The position numbers and the translations under genes are program-made. Positions 1 through 8,282 of a DNA stretch of 64,000 bases are shown here, piece by piece. The notes beneath the pieces are model-generated. The model was not told where the DNA came from, made no database searches, and saw nothing but the letters and a program-made list of their open reading frames with translations. The stretch is from Actinoplanes sp. NBC_00393 (GTDB lineage Bacteria; Actinomycetota; Actinomycetes; Mycobacteriales; Micromonosporaceae), in assembly GCF_036053395.1 (NCBI RefSeq), contig NZ_CP107942.1, forward strand, positions 1,826,501 to 1,890,500, written 5' to 3'. Every line of letters begins with the position of its first letter. The first letter of the stretch is position 1.

Positions 1-2
1 TC

Positions 3-1175
3 GCTCAGGAAGCCCTGACTGACCTGATGACAGCTCGGGTTGAGGCCCGATCCGTGCTGGGATCTAGGCATCCGCACACGATCGTGGCCGAAGCAAACGT
101 CGCGGCGGCGCAGTTGGAGTTGATGCTCGTTCGGGAGCCCTCCGAACGGGACAGGGACGCTGCTGCGCGGTCGGCGGAACACCTTGCCGTTCTGGAGCAG
201 CATGCTCGTGAGGTGCTGGGTACATCCCACCCCAGCGTCGCGGTCTTGCACCGGGAGTCTCAGATAGCCCGCTACCTTGCTGCCTCGCCTGGTTATGAGC
301 CGCCCGGCCGCGGGGGCCTCGCCGTACGTACTCGACCGACCACTCGGACGCTGTATGGATTGGCCGAGCCGAATCCCTTCGGCGCAGGCCACTACGAATC
401 CAGCGAGGCGGCTGGTGATCGGTTGCTTCGGGAAGCCGCACGTTCGAACCCGCCACCGCCACCGACGCGGCCCAGACGCGTCGTGCTGAAGGTGACCGGC
501 GAGGCGTTCAGCAGCGGCGATGGCGGTATCGATCCGGATGTCGTGCAGTCGTTGGCGCGGCAGATCGCGACTGCGACCCGGCGCGGGATTCAGGTCGCCG
601 TGGTGGTCGGTGGCGGGAACATCGTGCGAGGTACCGATCTGCAGAGGCATGGCATGGACCGCGCCCGGGCCGACTACATGGGCATGCTCGGGACGGTGAT
701 TAACTGTCTCGCCCTCCAGGACTTCCTGGAGCAGGAAGGCATCGAGACCCGAGTTCAGAGCGCTATCACGATGGCCCAGGTCACCGAGTCCTACATTCCG
801 CTGCGCGCGATCATGCATCTGGCGAAGGGGCGCGTCGTGATCTTCGGTGCCGGCGCCGGCATGCCGTACTTCTCCACCGATGCGGTGACCGCCCAACGCG
901 CGCTGGAAATCCATGCAGACACTGTGCTGATGAGCAGAACCGGGGTCGACGGCATCTACACCGCCGACCCCGGGATCGATCCGAACGCCCGAAGAATCGA
1001 CACTGCGACCTTCGCGGAAGTGCTGGAACGAGGATCACGGATCGTTGATCAGGCGGCTTTGAACCTATGCCAGGAGAATGACCTGCCGATGCTCGTGTTT
1101 GACGGGACAGGGGACGACGCTGTTCTGCGGGCCGTGTCTGGCGAGCGCATCGGCACGCTGATCACCCGCCGATAG
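3..1175 (+). CDS. TPR protein fused to UMP kinase-like domain (5' end outside window)
   Basis: The frame is open to the left edge, so the protein starts outside the window. About 130 visible residues carry two tetratricopeptide-like units with the VLGxxHPx signature ([18 protein letters not shown]), as in the TPR arrays of actinobacterial STAND and FxSxx proteins. A full amino-acid-kinase domain of about 230 residues of the UMP kinase (PyrH) type follows: [17 protein letters not shown], the long [13 protein letters not shown] block, RVQSAI, and [17 protein letters not shown]. The usual TGNPFF loop reads AGMPYF. Seen: both parts in one uninterrupted frame. Known: PyrH phosphorylates UMP, and housekeeping PyrH has no TPR part. 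Inferred: this is a paralogue used for sensing or as an effector, not the essential enzyme. The missing N-terminus prevents a full architecture. Confidence 0.85.
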   Translation, partial: AQEALTDLMTARVEARSVLGSRHPHTIVAEANVAAAQLELMLVREPSERDRDAAARSAEHLAVLEQHAREVLGTSHPSVAVLHRESQIARYLAASPGYEPPGRGGLAVRTRPTTRTLYGLAEPNPFGAGHYESSEAAGDRLLREAARSNPPPPPTRPRRVVLKVTGEAFSSGDGGIDPDVVQSLARQIATATRRGIQVAVVVGGGNIVRGTDLQRHGMDRARADYMGMLGTVINCLALQDFLEQEGIETRVQSAITMAQVTESYIPLRAIMHLAKGRVVIFGAGAGMPYFSTDAVTAQRALEIHADTVLMSRTGVDGIYTADPGIDPNARRIDTATFAEVLERGSRIVDQAALNLCQENDLPMLVFDGTGDDAVLRAVSGERIGTLITRR

Positions 1176-1256
1176 TCGGGTCGCCGAGGAGGTGCTGCAC
1201 CGGGTGCCGACCCGGGATCTGGTCGGCACCCTGGATGAGTGTGCCAGTTCAGGGTG

Positions 1257-1985
1257 TCACCAGGGTTCCGGGCCGTCCTCGCTGAAGAAGCCTGCGGTCG
1301 GGCCGTCGGCCGGCAGCGTGGCGAGCCGGACCGCGGCGATCGCGCCCTGCTCGGCCGTGCGTGGCCCGGCGCCCTGGTTCATGTCGGTCGCGCAATAGCC
1401 GGGGTCGGCCGCGTTCACCTTGATCGGCGTGTCCCGCAGCTCGTTCGCGTAGGACACCGTGACCGCGTTCAGGGCGCTCTTGGACGAGTTGTAAGCCATC
1501 ATCGGGTACTGCGCGAACGGGTGTTCCGGGTCGCTTGTCAGGGTGAACGACGCCAGCCCGCTCGACAGGTTGACGATGCGGCCGGCCGGGGCTCGGCGGA
1601 TCAGCGGCAGCAGGGCGTTGGTCACCGTCACCACGGCGAAGACGTTCGTGGCGTACGTGCGTTCCAGCAATTGCACCGGCGTCCCGCTGGGGTATTGGCC
1701 GCGGTCGAGCAGGATTCCGGCGTTGTTGACCAGGATGTCCAGCCGGCCGTGTTCGCGTTCGATGCGGGCGGCGGCCGCCGACACCGAGACCGGGTCGGTG
1801 ACGTCCAGGCCGACCGGCACCGCGGTGATGCCCTCGGCGGCCAGTTTCGCGGCGGCGGCCGTGCCGCGTTCCGCGTTGCGCGCACCGATCAGCACGGTGA
1901 TGCCGGTGGTTCCGAGAGCGCGTGCGATCTCGTACCCGATTCCTTTGTTTGCGCCCGTGACAAGGGCGACCTTCGGCTCGCTCAT
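1257..1985 (-). CDS. SDR family NAD(P)-dependent oxidoreductase
   Basis: Classical short-chain dehydrogenase of 242 residues. The N-terminal Rossmann motif is TGANKGIGYEIA, followed by LDVTD, the NNAG motif, the active-site serine in NLSSG and the catalytic YNSSK. The chosen ATG begins MSEPKVALVTG, directly at the Rossmann strand; the open frame continues upstream but only as sequence antisense to the divergent regulator. It belongs to the carbonyl-reductase-like SDR group with broad substrates, so the substrate cannot be named. The head-to-head arrangement with the XRE-family gene at 2088 suggests that the regulator controls it. Confidence 0.9.
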   Translation of the reverse strand: MSEPKVALVTGANKGIGYEIARALGTTGITVLIGARNAERGTAAAAKLAAEGITAVPVGLDVTDPVSVSAAAARIEREHGRLDILVNNAGILLDRGQYPSGTPVQLLERTYATNVFAVVTVTNALLPLIRRAPAGRIVNLSSGLASFTLTSDPEHPFAQYPMMAYNSSKSALNAVTVSYANELRDTPIKVNAADPGYCATDMNQGAGPRTAEQGAIAAVRLATLPADGPTAGFFSEDGPEPW

Positions 1986-2087
1986 GGTGCCGAGCCTGCG
2001 CCGCAGGAGCTGCGGTGAGGAGAGACCGGCTGAACCACGGACTGGCGGTCCCTGGTTCGTGCGGCGCCGGAGCCGGAAGATGACCTC

Positions 2088-2921
2088 ATGGATCGCCGCC
2101 AGTTCGCCGAGTTTCTCCGTGACCGCCGATCCCGGGTGCAGCCGGGTGATGTGGGGCTGGCTGCGGGGACCCGGCGCCGCACCCCCGGTCTGCGGCGTGA
2201 GGAGGTGGCCGGGCTGGCCGGGATCTCGGTGGACTACTACGCCCGGATGGAGCAGGCGCGCGGCCCGCAGCCGTCCCGGCAGGTGCTCGCGGCGCTGGCC
2301 CGGGCGCTGCGGCTGTTCGACGACGAGCGCGCCCACCTGTACCGCCTGGCCGGTGAACAGCCCGTCGCGCCGGACGGCCCCAGCGCGGACGTGCCGGCCG
2401 GTGTCCTGCACCTGCTCGACCGGCTCGACGACACGCCGGCGTACGTCATCGACGTGAAGTACGAGATCCTCGCCTGGAACCGGATGGCCGCAGCGTTGCT
2501 CGGCGACCCGTCGTCGTGGCCGGCGGGCCGCCGCAACATCATCTGGAACCTGTTCCGGGACGGGCCGCCGGTGGATGAGGCGTTCGCCGAGGAGTGCGTC
2601 GCTGACCTGCGCGCCGCCGCCGCGCAGTTCCCGCAGGATCCGGGCATTCACCGGCTGATCGCCCGGCTGCGCGCGTCCAGCCCGGATTTCGTGCGGCGCT
2701 GGGAGAAGCTGCAGGTGTGCGTGCGGCGCGGCACGACCGTCAAGCATCTGCACCACCCGGTGGTCGGCGAGCTCGCCCTCGAGTGCGAGGTGCTGGACAT
2801 CGCCGGGCACGGCCAGCGGCTGATCATCTACAGCGCGCGCCCGGGCAGCCCGACCGCCGAGGCGCTGCAGCTGCTCAGCGTCGTCGGCACTCAGTGGAGC
2901 GAGACCCGGACCGCCCGGTAG
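2088..2921 (+). CDS. XRE-family regulator with MmyB-like ligand-binding domain
   Basis: 277 residues. Residues about 10-75 form an HTH_XRE domain (TPGLRREEVAGLAGISVDYY, then ARMEQ), and the rest matches the MmyB-like ligand-binding domain common in actinobacteria (YVIDVKYEILAWNRMA, NIIWNLF, HLHHPVVGELALE). Such proteins usually sit divergent to one SDR gene and repress it, the C-terminal domain being thought to bind a fatty-acid-like ligand. The neighbour at 1257-1985 fits this exactly. The ATG opens MDRRQFAEFL; no earlier start is better. Confidence 0.9.
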   Translation: MDRRQFAEFLRDRRSRVQPGDVGLAAGTRRRTPGLRREEVAGLAGISVDYYARMEQARGPQPSRQVLAALARALRLFDDERAHLYRLAGEQPVAPDGPSADVPAGVLHLLDRLDDTPAYVIDVKYEILAWNRMAAALLGDPSSWPAGRRNIIWNLFRDGPPVDEAFAEECVADLRAAAAQFPQDPGIHRLIARLRASSPDFVRRWEKLQVCVRRGTTVKHLHHPVVGELALECEVLDIAGHGQRLIIYSARPGSPTAEALQLLSVVGTQWSETRTAR

Positions 2922-2947
2922 GCCGCGGCGACGTCGGCCCGTACCGG
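2915..2947. terminator. Hairpin between convergent genes
   Basis: Arms CCGGTAGGCCG and CGGCCCGTACCGG pair almost completely, with two unpaired bases in the right arm and a short GC-rich loop. It spans the stop codon of the XRE gene and lies just beyond the stop of the convergent ABC permease. No U tract is visible on either strand, as is common for actinobacterial terminators. It could end transcription in both directions. Confidence 0.45.
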
Positions 2948-2949
2948 AT

Positions 2950-3792
2950 TCACATGTCGCGACGCTGGAAGGCCAGACCGGCCAGACCGAGAACGATCAG
3001 AACCCAGACAACCGCCCAGATCATGTACGGCGCGGACAGCTGCGAAACGCTCAGGAACGGATGCCCCTTGAACGCCTGGGAGAACTGCGCGAAGAGCGTC
3101 GGATCCTGGAAGGCCCGCATCGCCCCGCGCCACAGCCCGTCGGTGGGCAGCAGCACCTGCGACACCGTGCCGACCCGTTCCACACTGGCGTTGCCGAGCG
3201 CCACCCCGAAGTTGCCGACCACGCCGGCGATCCACGTGGCGCCGAACAGGCCGACCGCCACGATGCCGGACGCCATCGGGGAGATCGCGGTGGACAACAG
3301 CAGACCCAGGGTGAGCAGCGTGATCGTCTGGGCGGCGAGCAGTGCCAGGCCGACGACCGGGTCCGGCGGCCAGTAACCGACCGTGACCTGCACGATGATC
3401 AGCTGGGCGAGGCCGGCGACGGCGACGAAGCCGCTGCCGAACGCCACCAGGCCCAGCCATTTGCCGAGCAGGACGGTGGAGCGGCGTACCGGGCGGCCCA
3501 GCACGGCCAGCGCTATCCCGGACTCGATCTCGCCGGCCAGGGTGGGCCCGGCCAGGAACGCGGTGCCGAGCGCCGCGATCAGGCTCAGCCCGAACATCAC
3601 CAGGTTCAGCACCATGGCCGCGGCCAGCTTCGACTCGCCGCTGGTCAGGCCGCCGAACTCGGCGTCGATCCGGGAGAAGCCCCAGGCGCTCAGGGTCAGC
3701 AGGACGACGGTGAGCACCGCGAGCGAACGCAGCACCCGGCGCCGGGCGGCCTCCTGCAGGGTCAGGGCGGCCACGGTCAGGACGGTCTTCAC
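2950..3792 (-). CDS. ABC-2 type transporter permease
   Basis: 280 residues with about six hydrophobic segments (VLTVAALTLQEAARRRVLRS at the N-terminus, later GLSLIAALGTAFLAG, LALLAAQTITLLTLGLLL). This layout is typical of ABC-2 permeases that pair with the ATPase encoded just upstream. GTG start, MKTVLTVAALT, preceded by GAGGTGAGAA. Last gene of the sigma / anti-sigma / ATPase / permease operon. A 26-bp tandem duplication now separates it from the ATPase stop codon. Substrate unknown. Confidence 0.88.
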   Translation of the reverse strand: MKTVLTVAALTLQEAARRRVLRSLAVLTVVLLTLSAWGFSRIDAEFGGLTSGESKLAAAMVLNLVMFGLSLIAALGTAFLAGPTLAGEIESGIALAVLGRPVRRSTVLLGKWLGLVAFGSGFVAVAGLAQLIIVQVTVGYWPPDPVVGLALLAAQTITLLTLGLLLSTAISPMASGIVAVGLFGATWIAGVVGNFGVALGNASVERVGTVSQVLLPTDGLWRGAMRAFQDPTLFAQFSQAFKGHPFLSVSQLSAPYMIWAVVWVLIVLGLAGLAFQRRDM

Positions 3793-3830
3793 TTCTCACC
3801 TCGAAGGACGGTCTTCACTTCTCACCTCGG
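3779..3830 (-). repeat. 26-bp tandem duplication at the ATPase-permease junction, creating a 9-codon minicistron
   Basis: Two adjacent 26-bp copies (3779-3804 and 3805-3830) differ only at the last base. Each copy carries, on the minus strand, GAGGTGAGAAGTGAAGACC: the permease ribosome-binding site, its GTG start and the TGA that ends the ATPase, overlapping as GTGA. The ATPase stops in the upstream copy and the permease starts in the downstream copy. Between them the spare GTG opens a tiny frame, MKTVLRGEK, that ends in the second copy and overlaps both genes by GTGA. Ancestrally the two genes probably overlapped by four bases. Confidence 0.85.
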
Positions 3831-4759
3831 AGGATGTCGAGCAGGCGTTCCTCCAGGCTGATCCGGCTCGGTTCGACCGCGTGCACCCGCACGCCCAGGC
3901 CGACCAGGGCGGCGACCAGGTCCGGGACCTGGGTGGGATCGTCGAGCGTCACCGCGTACTCCTCGCCGTATTGCCGCAGTTCCCCGGCGGCGGACAGCCG
4001 GGCCGCCGCCTCCGCGCTCACCTCGGTGAGCCGCATCCGCAGCTCGCTGCGGCCGAGCAGTTCCGGCAGGGTGCCGGCGGCCGCGACCCGGCCCTTGTCG
4101 AGGATGACGACCCGGTCGCAGACGCGTTCCACCTCGCCGAGCAGGTGCGAGTTGAGCAGCACGGCGATGCCCCGCTCCTTGAGCGAGAGCAGCAGGTCCC
4201 GGACGTCGGCGCGGCCCAGCGGGTCCAGGGCGCTGGTCGGCTCGTCCAGGATCACGAAGTCCGGGCCGGCCACCAGCGCGACGGCCAGCCCGAGCCGCTG
4301 CTGCATGCCCTTGGAGAAGCCGCCGACCCGGTCACCGGCCCGGTCGGCCAGACCGACCAGGCCGAGGCACTCGCGGCGCTGCTGTTCGGCGACCGTGGCG
4401 CCGGCCAGCCGGACGTGCAGTTTCAGCACCTCGGCGGCGGTCAGCCACGGCTGGTACCGGAACAGCTCGGGCAGGTACCCGACCCGCGCCCGTGACGCCG
4501 GGTCCCTGGCCGGCCTGCCGAGCAGCAGCACCTCGCCGGCGTCCGGGCGGACCAGACCGAGCAGCATCTTGATGACCGTGGTCTTGCCGGCGCCGTTCGG
4601 CCCGAGCAGGCCCAGCACCTCGCCGCGCCCGACGGTGAACGACACCCCATCCACCGCGGTCCGCTTCTTGTACCGCTTACGCAGGCCGGAACACCAGGCC
4701 GCTGCCGCCGGTGGCAGGTCCGCCACCAGCTGAGCAGCCTGTTTCTGTACGTCCGTCAC
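3815..4759 (-). CDS. ABC transporter ATP-binding protein
   Basis: About 314 residues. Walker A GPNGAGKTT, signature region GFSKGMQQRLGLA, Walker B FVILDEPTSALDP and H-loop LLNSHLLGEVE are all present, so the ATPase should be active. The C-terminal about 90 residues form the extra domain seen in NatA/CcmA-like ATPases of ABC-2 systems. The GTG at 4759 overlaps the anti-sigma stop as GTGA and has GAGGTGGGAG upstream; another in-frame GTG lies three codons earlier. It energises the permease at 2950. Confidence 0.92.
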   Translation of the reverse strand: MTDVQKQAAQLVADLPPAAAAWCSGLRKRYKKRTAVDGVSFTVGRGEVLGLLGPNGAGKTTVIKMLLGLVRPDAGEVLLLGRPARDPASRARVGYLPELFRYQPWLTAAEVLKLHVRLAGATVAEQQRRECLGLVGLADRAGDRVGGFSKGMQQRLGLAVALVAGPDFVILDEPTSALDPLGRADVRDLLLSLKERGIAVLLNSHLLGEVERVCDRVVILDKGRVAAAGTLPELLGRSELRMRLTEVSAEAAARLSAAGELRQYGEEYAVTLDDPTQVPDLVAALVGLGVRVHAVEPSRISLEERLLDILRGEK

Positions 4760-5835
4760 CGCTCCCACCTCAGCCCGCGGGCCACGCTCAGCACCTCGTC
4801 GGCGCTCAGCGACCCGGCCACCGCGGTGACCACGCCGTCCTGCACCCAGACGACCGCGGCGAGGACCTCGTCGCGGCTGGTCAGCACGGTGGCCGGGGTG
4901 CCGTTGACGTCGGCGGACCGGCTGGTCAGCTCCTCGGCCATGACATGCAGCGGCAGGGTCCGTCCGTCACCGGTGAAGGAGCGCAGCTGGGCGGCGACGT
5001 CCTCGGGCAGGCCCGAGAGCGACAGCAGGTAGTCGCGGGCGGTGGCGAACGGGACGCCGGACGAGTACGCGGTGGGGGAGACGGCCCGCCCGACGATCAG
5101 TGCCGGCATGCCCTGGCTCTGCATCCAGACCGCGGCCACGCCCGGCCCGGCGGTCAACCGGAACCGGCTGCCGTCCAGGCCCGCCGGCGGAGCCGGCAGA
5201 TCGGATCCGGACGTCTTCGCCGTCTCCGCCGCCTTCTCCGCGGAGAACGTGAACTCGGCGCTCACCCGTCGGCCGACGTGGAACTCGGGGCTTCCGGTCA
5301 CACCGCGCGGCAGCTCGCTGACCTGCGGCACCGACAGCCCGGTCGCCTTCTGCGCCTCCGCGGCGCCAGGGACCTGTTCGATTCGAGCCGTCTCGGTGAA
5401 CCTCAGTTCCCCGTACCCCGAAAGATCGGGAAGTTTGAGCAGGTCAGCCTGTTTGATCGTGACCGGGGCGATCTGCTCGGTGCGGAAGATCTGCAGCCAG
5501 TCCGTCGCGGCAGCGGCGGTGGCCCCGGTGAGCAGCGCGACCGCGGCTGCCACCGCGACCACCGGCCGGCCCAGCGTGGTACGCCACCGCGGCGCCCGGG
5601 CCACCGGCCGGGACTCACCGGCCGCGACCGAGGCGGACAGCCGGCGCCACCCCTCGTCCACGTCCGGCGCGCCGTCGAACTGCAGCGCCGCACCGACCGC
5701 TGCCGCGTCCTGCTGCGCGCTAGTGAGCCCGGCCAGGCACACCGGGCAGCCCGCGACGTGCTCGCGATCGGCGTCGGCCACACCTTCCGGCTCGTCCAGG
5801 AGCCGGCGCAGCGTGCCGTCAGTGGGATGACGCAT
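4756..5835 (-). CDS. Anti-sigma factor with zinc-finger (ZAS-like) domain, membrane anchored
   Basis: 359 residues. The N-terminus holds a zinc-binding H-x3-C-x2-C pattern (EHVAGCPVC) typical of ZAS anti-sigma domains. A single membrane segment follows at about residues 95-115 (VVAVAAAVALLTGATAAAA), and then about 240 residues that should lie outside the membrane. The ATG at 5835 lies 17 bases inside the end of the sigma gene, so the two are translationally coupled. It should hold the sigma factor until an envelope signal is sensed. The large outer domain is not recognised and may be the sensor. Confidence 0.82.
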   Translation of the reverse strand: MRHPTDGTLRRLLDEPEGVADADREHVAGCPVCLAGLTSAQQDAAAVGAALQFDGAPDVDEGWRRLSASVAAGESRPVARAPRWRTTLGRPVVAVAAAVALLTGATAAAATDWLQIFRTEQIAPVTIKQADLLKLPDLSGYGELRFTETARIEQVPGAAEAQKATGLSVPQVSELPRGVTGSPEFHVGRRVSAEFTFSAEKAAETAKTSGSDLPAPPAGLDGSRFRLTAGPGVAAVWMQSQGMPALIVGRAVSPTAYSSGVPFATARDYLLSLSGLPEDVAAQLRSFTGDGRTLPLHVMAEELTSRSADVNGTPATVLTSRDEVLAAVVWVQDGVVTAVAGSLSADEVLSVARGLRWER

Positions 5836-6331
5836 GACGGTTCAACTCCTTGCGTAGGGCGGACTCGGCGCGCCGCACAGTCGTGCCGACACTGCCGGGC
5901 GAAAGATCAAGAGCGGTCGCGACCTCGGCGTAACTGAGGCCGCTGTGCCGCAGAACCAGCGCAATCGCCTGTTTACGGGGCAGCCGGGACAGCGCCTCCC
6001 GGACCCGGCGGTGCTCCTCACGGGCGACCACCGTCTCGGCGACATCCGGGCTCGTCGCCGTCTGGTCCCGCGCTGCTTCCTCACGGTGCGCCCGGCGGCG
6101 TCCCGAGCGCAGATGGTTGAGGGCGGTGTGCGCGGCCGCCACCGACAGCCAGCCCACCGACTCCCCGGCCGGCACGGTCGACCGCCCGAACGTCAGGAAC
6201 ACCTCCTGCGCGACGTCCTCCGCTTCGTCGCGGGACCCCAGCACCCGGGCCGCGACCGCGACCACCCGCGGATACGCGGCCCGGAAGACCTGCTCAAGGT
6301 CGGCGCGGACGGCACCGGGCCCAGCTGTCAC
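5819..6331 (-). CDS. ECF-family RNA polymerase sigma factor
   Basis: About 170 residues. Region 2 is seen in EQVFRAAYPRVVAVAARVLG and AEDVAQEVF, region 4 in LSRLPRKQAIALVLRHSGLS followed by YAEVATALDLSPGSV. GTG 6331 is chosen because GGGAGG lies 8 bases upstream; a GTG directly before it (6334) is equally possible. The much longer open frame runs into the IS256 element and is not meaningful. It heads an operon with its anti-sigma factor and an ABC-2 exporter, suggesting that the sigma factor controls the exporter during envelope or antibiotic stress. Confidence 0.88.
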   Translation of the reverse strand: MTAGPGAVRADLEQVFRAAYPRVVAVAARVLGSRDEAEDVAQEVFLTFGRSTVPAGESVGWLSVAAAHTALNHLRSGRRRAHREEAARDQTATSPDVAETVVAREEHRRVREALSRLPRKQAIALVLRHSGLSYAEVATALDLSPGSVGTTVRRAESALRKELNRHASSH

Positions 6332-6415
6332 CACGCCGTCCTCCCGTCGGACGCGCCCGGCCGCACGGCGGCGGCCGCCGGGCAGCCACACCGCCCCGGC
6401 GTGCGCTGCGAGCTC

Positions 6416-6462
6416 CACATCTTGGTTCACATCAGGAAAGCACCGCAGGGCCGCAAGATGTG
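6416..6462. promoter_or_regulatory. 9-bp inverted repeat upstream of the sigma gene
   Basis: CACATCTTG at 6416-6424 and its perfect complement CAAGATGTG at 6454-6462 are separated by 29 bases, about 85 bp upstream of the sigma start. It may be a regulator site or a hairpin in the leader. No clear -10/-35 pair could be assigned. The IS256 element begins 68 bp further upstream. Confidence 0.35.
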
Positions 6463-6644
6463 ACACACAGCAGGGGTACGGGTTTGCGCAGCCCTCGCCG
6501 AATCGACGAGACGCCAGTGGAGTCCCTGATAGTGGTGTAACGCGGTTGGCGTGATCGTCGGACAGCCTGTCCGGCATAGAGCGCGGCCATCGCGTGATCT
6601 TTCGAGCGAACGTCTCACGGAACTCTCGAAAGGCATCTATCGCG

Positions 6645-8087
6645 ATGACCGCACCACACATCATCGACCCTGCCGGCCTGCTCGGCCAAGCGCTGACCGA
6701 CGCGTCACCGGATCTGATGCGCCACCTGTTGTCGACCGTCATCAACTCGCTGCTGTCGGCCGAGGCCGACGCGGTCTGCGGCGCTGAATACGGCGTGGCC
6801 AGCTCGGAGCGGGTCAACTCCCGCAACGGCTACCGGCACCGCGAGCTCGACACCCGGATCGGCACCATCGACGTGGCGATCCCGAAGCTGCGCTCCGGCA
6901 GCTACTTCCCGGAATGGCTGCTCGAACGCCGCAAGCGGGCCGAGGCGGCGCTGGTCAGCGTGGTCGCGACCTGTTACCTGCTCGGTGTCTCCACCCGCCG
7001 GATGGACAAGCTGGTGCAGTCGCTGGGGATCACCAGCCTGTCGAAGTCGCAGGTGTCTCGGATGGCCGCCGACCTCGACGAACAGGTCCACGCGTTCCGG
7101 ACCCGGCCCCTGGACGAGTCCGGGCCGTTCACGTTCGTGGCGGCCGATGCGCTGACGATGAAGGTCCGTGAGCAGGGCCGGGTCGTCAACGCCGTCGTGC
7201 TCGTGGCGACCGGGGTGAACGCCGACGGCCACCGCGAAGTCCTCGGGGTCAAGGTCGCCACCAGCGAGACCAAGCAGGCCTGGAACGCGTTCTTCGCCGA
7301 CCTGGTTGCCCGCGGCCTGACCGGCGTCCGGCTGGTCACCTCGGATGCTCACGCCGGTCTGATCGACGCGATCGCGGCGAACCTGCCCGGCGCGTCGTGG
7401 CAGCGATGCCGCACCCACTTCGCCGCGAACTTGATGGGAGTTTGCCCGAAGTCGGCGTGGCCAGCGGTCAAAACGATGTTGCATTCGGTCTATGACCAGC
7501 CCGACCCGGACTCGGTCCACGCCCAGTTCGACAAACTGCTCGACTCCGTCGGCCGATCGCTGCCTAAGGTGGCCGCCTACCTCGACGACGCCCGCGCCGA
7601 CCTGCTCGCCTTCACCGGTTTCCCGCAGCAGATTTGGCGTCAGCTCTGGTCCAACAACCCCAACGAACGCTTGAACAAGGAGATCCGCCGCCGCACCGAC
7701 GTCGTCGGGATCTTCCCCGACCGCGACGCCGTCATCCGCCTCGTCGGCGCCGTCCTGGCCGAACAACACGACGAATGGACCGAAGGCCGCCGCTACTTCG
7801 CCCCTCGACGTCCTCGAACGCGCCCGCAAGATGCCAGCCGCAGCCACCGCCACCACGGCGGACCTGCCCGAACTGGAGACCGCCGCATGACCCACCCGAC
7901 CGGCGACCCCGCCATCCCCGACCCCGCCGAACGCGCACGGCGCAACACCGCCCTGCACACCGACAACATCGAAACCGGCTTCTTCGACGAGTCCGGCCGG
8001 CCTGCACCCTGGCCCGACGACATCGACCACTGGCGACCCGAAACCCGCGAGCCCGACACCGGACAGCCTGGCGAACAGGCCTTCTGA
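6645..8087 (+). CDS. IS256-family transposase, frameshifted near the C-terminus
   Basis: DDE transposase of the mutator type. The first aspartate is in FVAADALTMKV, the second in VTSDAHAGL, and the glutamate in NNPNERLNKEIRRRT. The ATG at 6645 (MTAPHIIDPAGLL) has CGAAAGG upstream. After EGRRYFA the frame changes: the family C-terminus, LDVLERARKMPAA..., is in the neighbouring frame and ends with TGA at 7888-7890. One C too many at about 7800-7804 (TTCGCCCCTCGA) therefore fuses the transposase to the frame of the next small gene, up to 8087. The catalytic core is intact. Either a real indel, a sequencing error, or +1 frameshifting at the C run. Confidence 0.85.
   Translation: MTAPHIIDPAGLLGQALTDASPDLMRHLLSTVINSLLSAEADAVCGAEYGVASSERVNSRNGYRHRELDTRIGTIDVAIPKLRSGSYFPEWLLERRKRAEAALVSVVATCYLLGVSTRRMDKLVQSLGITSLSKSQVSRMAADLDEQVHAFRTRPLDESGPFTFVAADALTMKVREQGRVVNAVVLVATGVNADGHREVLGVKVATSETKQAWNAFFADLVARGLTGVRLVTSDAHAGLIDAIAANLPGASWQRCRTHFAANLMGVCPKSAWPAVKTMLHSVYDQPDPDSVHAQFDKLLDSVGRSLPKVAAYLDDARADLLAFTGFPQQIWRQLWSNNPNERLNKEIRRRTDVVGIFPDRDAVIRLVGAVLAEQHDEWTEGRRYFAPRRPRTRPQDASRSHRHHGGPARTGDRRMTHPTGDPAIPDPAERARRNTALHTDNIETGFFDESGRPAPWPDDIDHWRPETREPDTGQPGEQAF
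7887..8087 (+). CDS. Small accessory ORF of the IS256 element
   Basis: 66 residues beginning MTHPTGDPAIPDPAERARRN and ending with an acidic, tryptophan-containing tail (DDIDHWRPETREPD). Its ATG overlaps the ancestral transposase stop as ATGA, so it was meant to be read by coupling. No domain recognised. It lies inside the terminal repeats, so it belongs to the element. Confidence 0.55.
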   Translation: MTHPTGDPAIPDPAERARRNTALHTDNIETGFFDESGRPAPWPDDIDHWRPETREPDTGQPGEQAF

Positions 8088-8282
8088 CCAGCACCACTCG
8101 AAAGATCAACCGTTACACCACTTCCAGGGGCTTGACCTCGACGCCGTTCCCTGCTATGACGCGATGCCCGATGCCACTCAGGGCCGCAGCGCGACCGCCG
8201 GGCTTAAGCAGATGGCAACACCGGCTCTTCGGCTGTCCCGCTCGTCGGCCGGCTCTTTTTGCTCCGTCTGGCTTCGGCCCGG

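Larger units (their letters stand above)
6531..8122. mobile_element. IS256-family insertion sequence
   Basis: A mutator-type transposase is bounded by inverted ends: AGTGGTGTAACG at 6531-6542 and CGTTACACCACT at 8111-8122. A further shared block, TGATCTTTCGAG, occurs inside both ends (near 6596 and, inverted, near 8099). The element is about 1.59 kb, longer than most IS256 elements because of a second small gene after the transposase. No clean 8-9-bp target duplication is visible (left flank TCCCTGAT, right flank TCCAGGGG), so it may be old or rearranged. Confidence 0.8.

Noticed and set aside
1986..2810. Extension of the SDR frame to 517 codons
   Set aside because: The extra part is antisense to the XRE regulator; the protein begins properly at MSEPKVALVTG.
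6705..8030. 441-codon minus-strand frame under the IS256 transposase
   Set aside because: Valine/glycine-rich composition is the antisense image of the transposase; no ribosome-binding site or domain.
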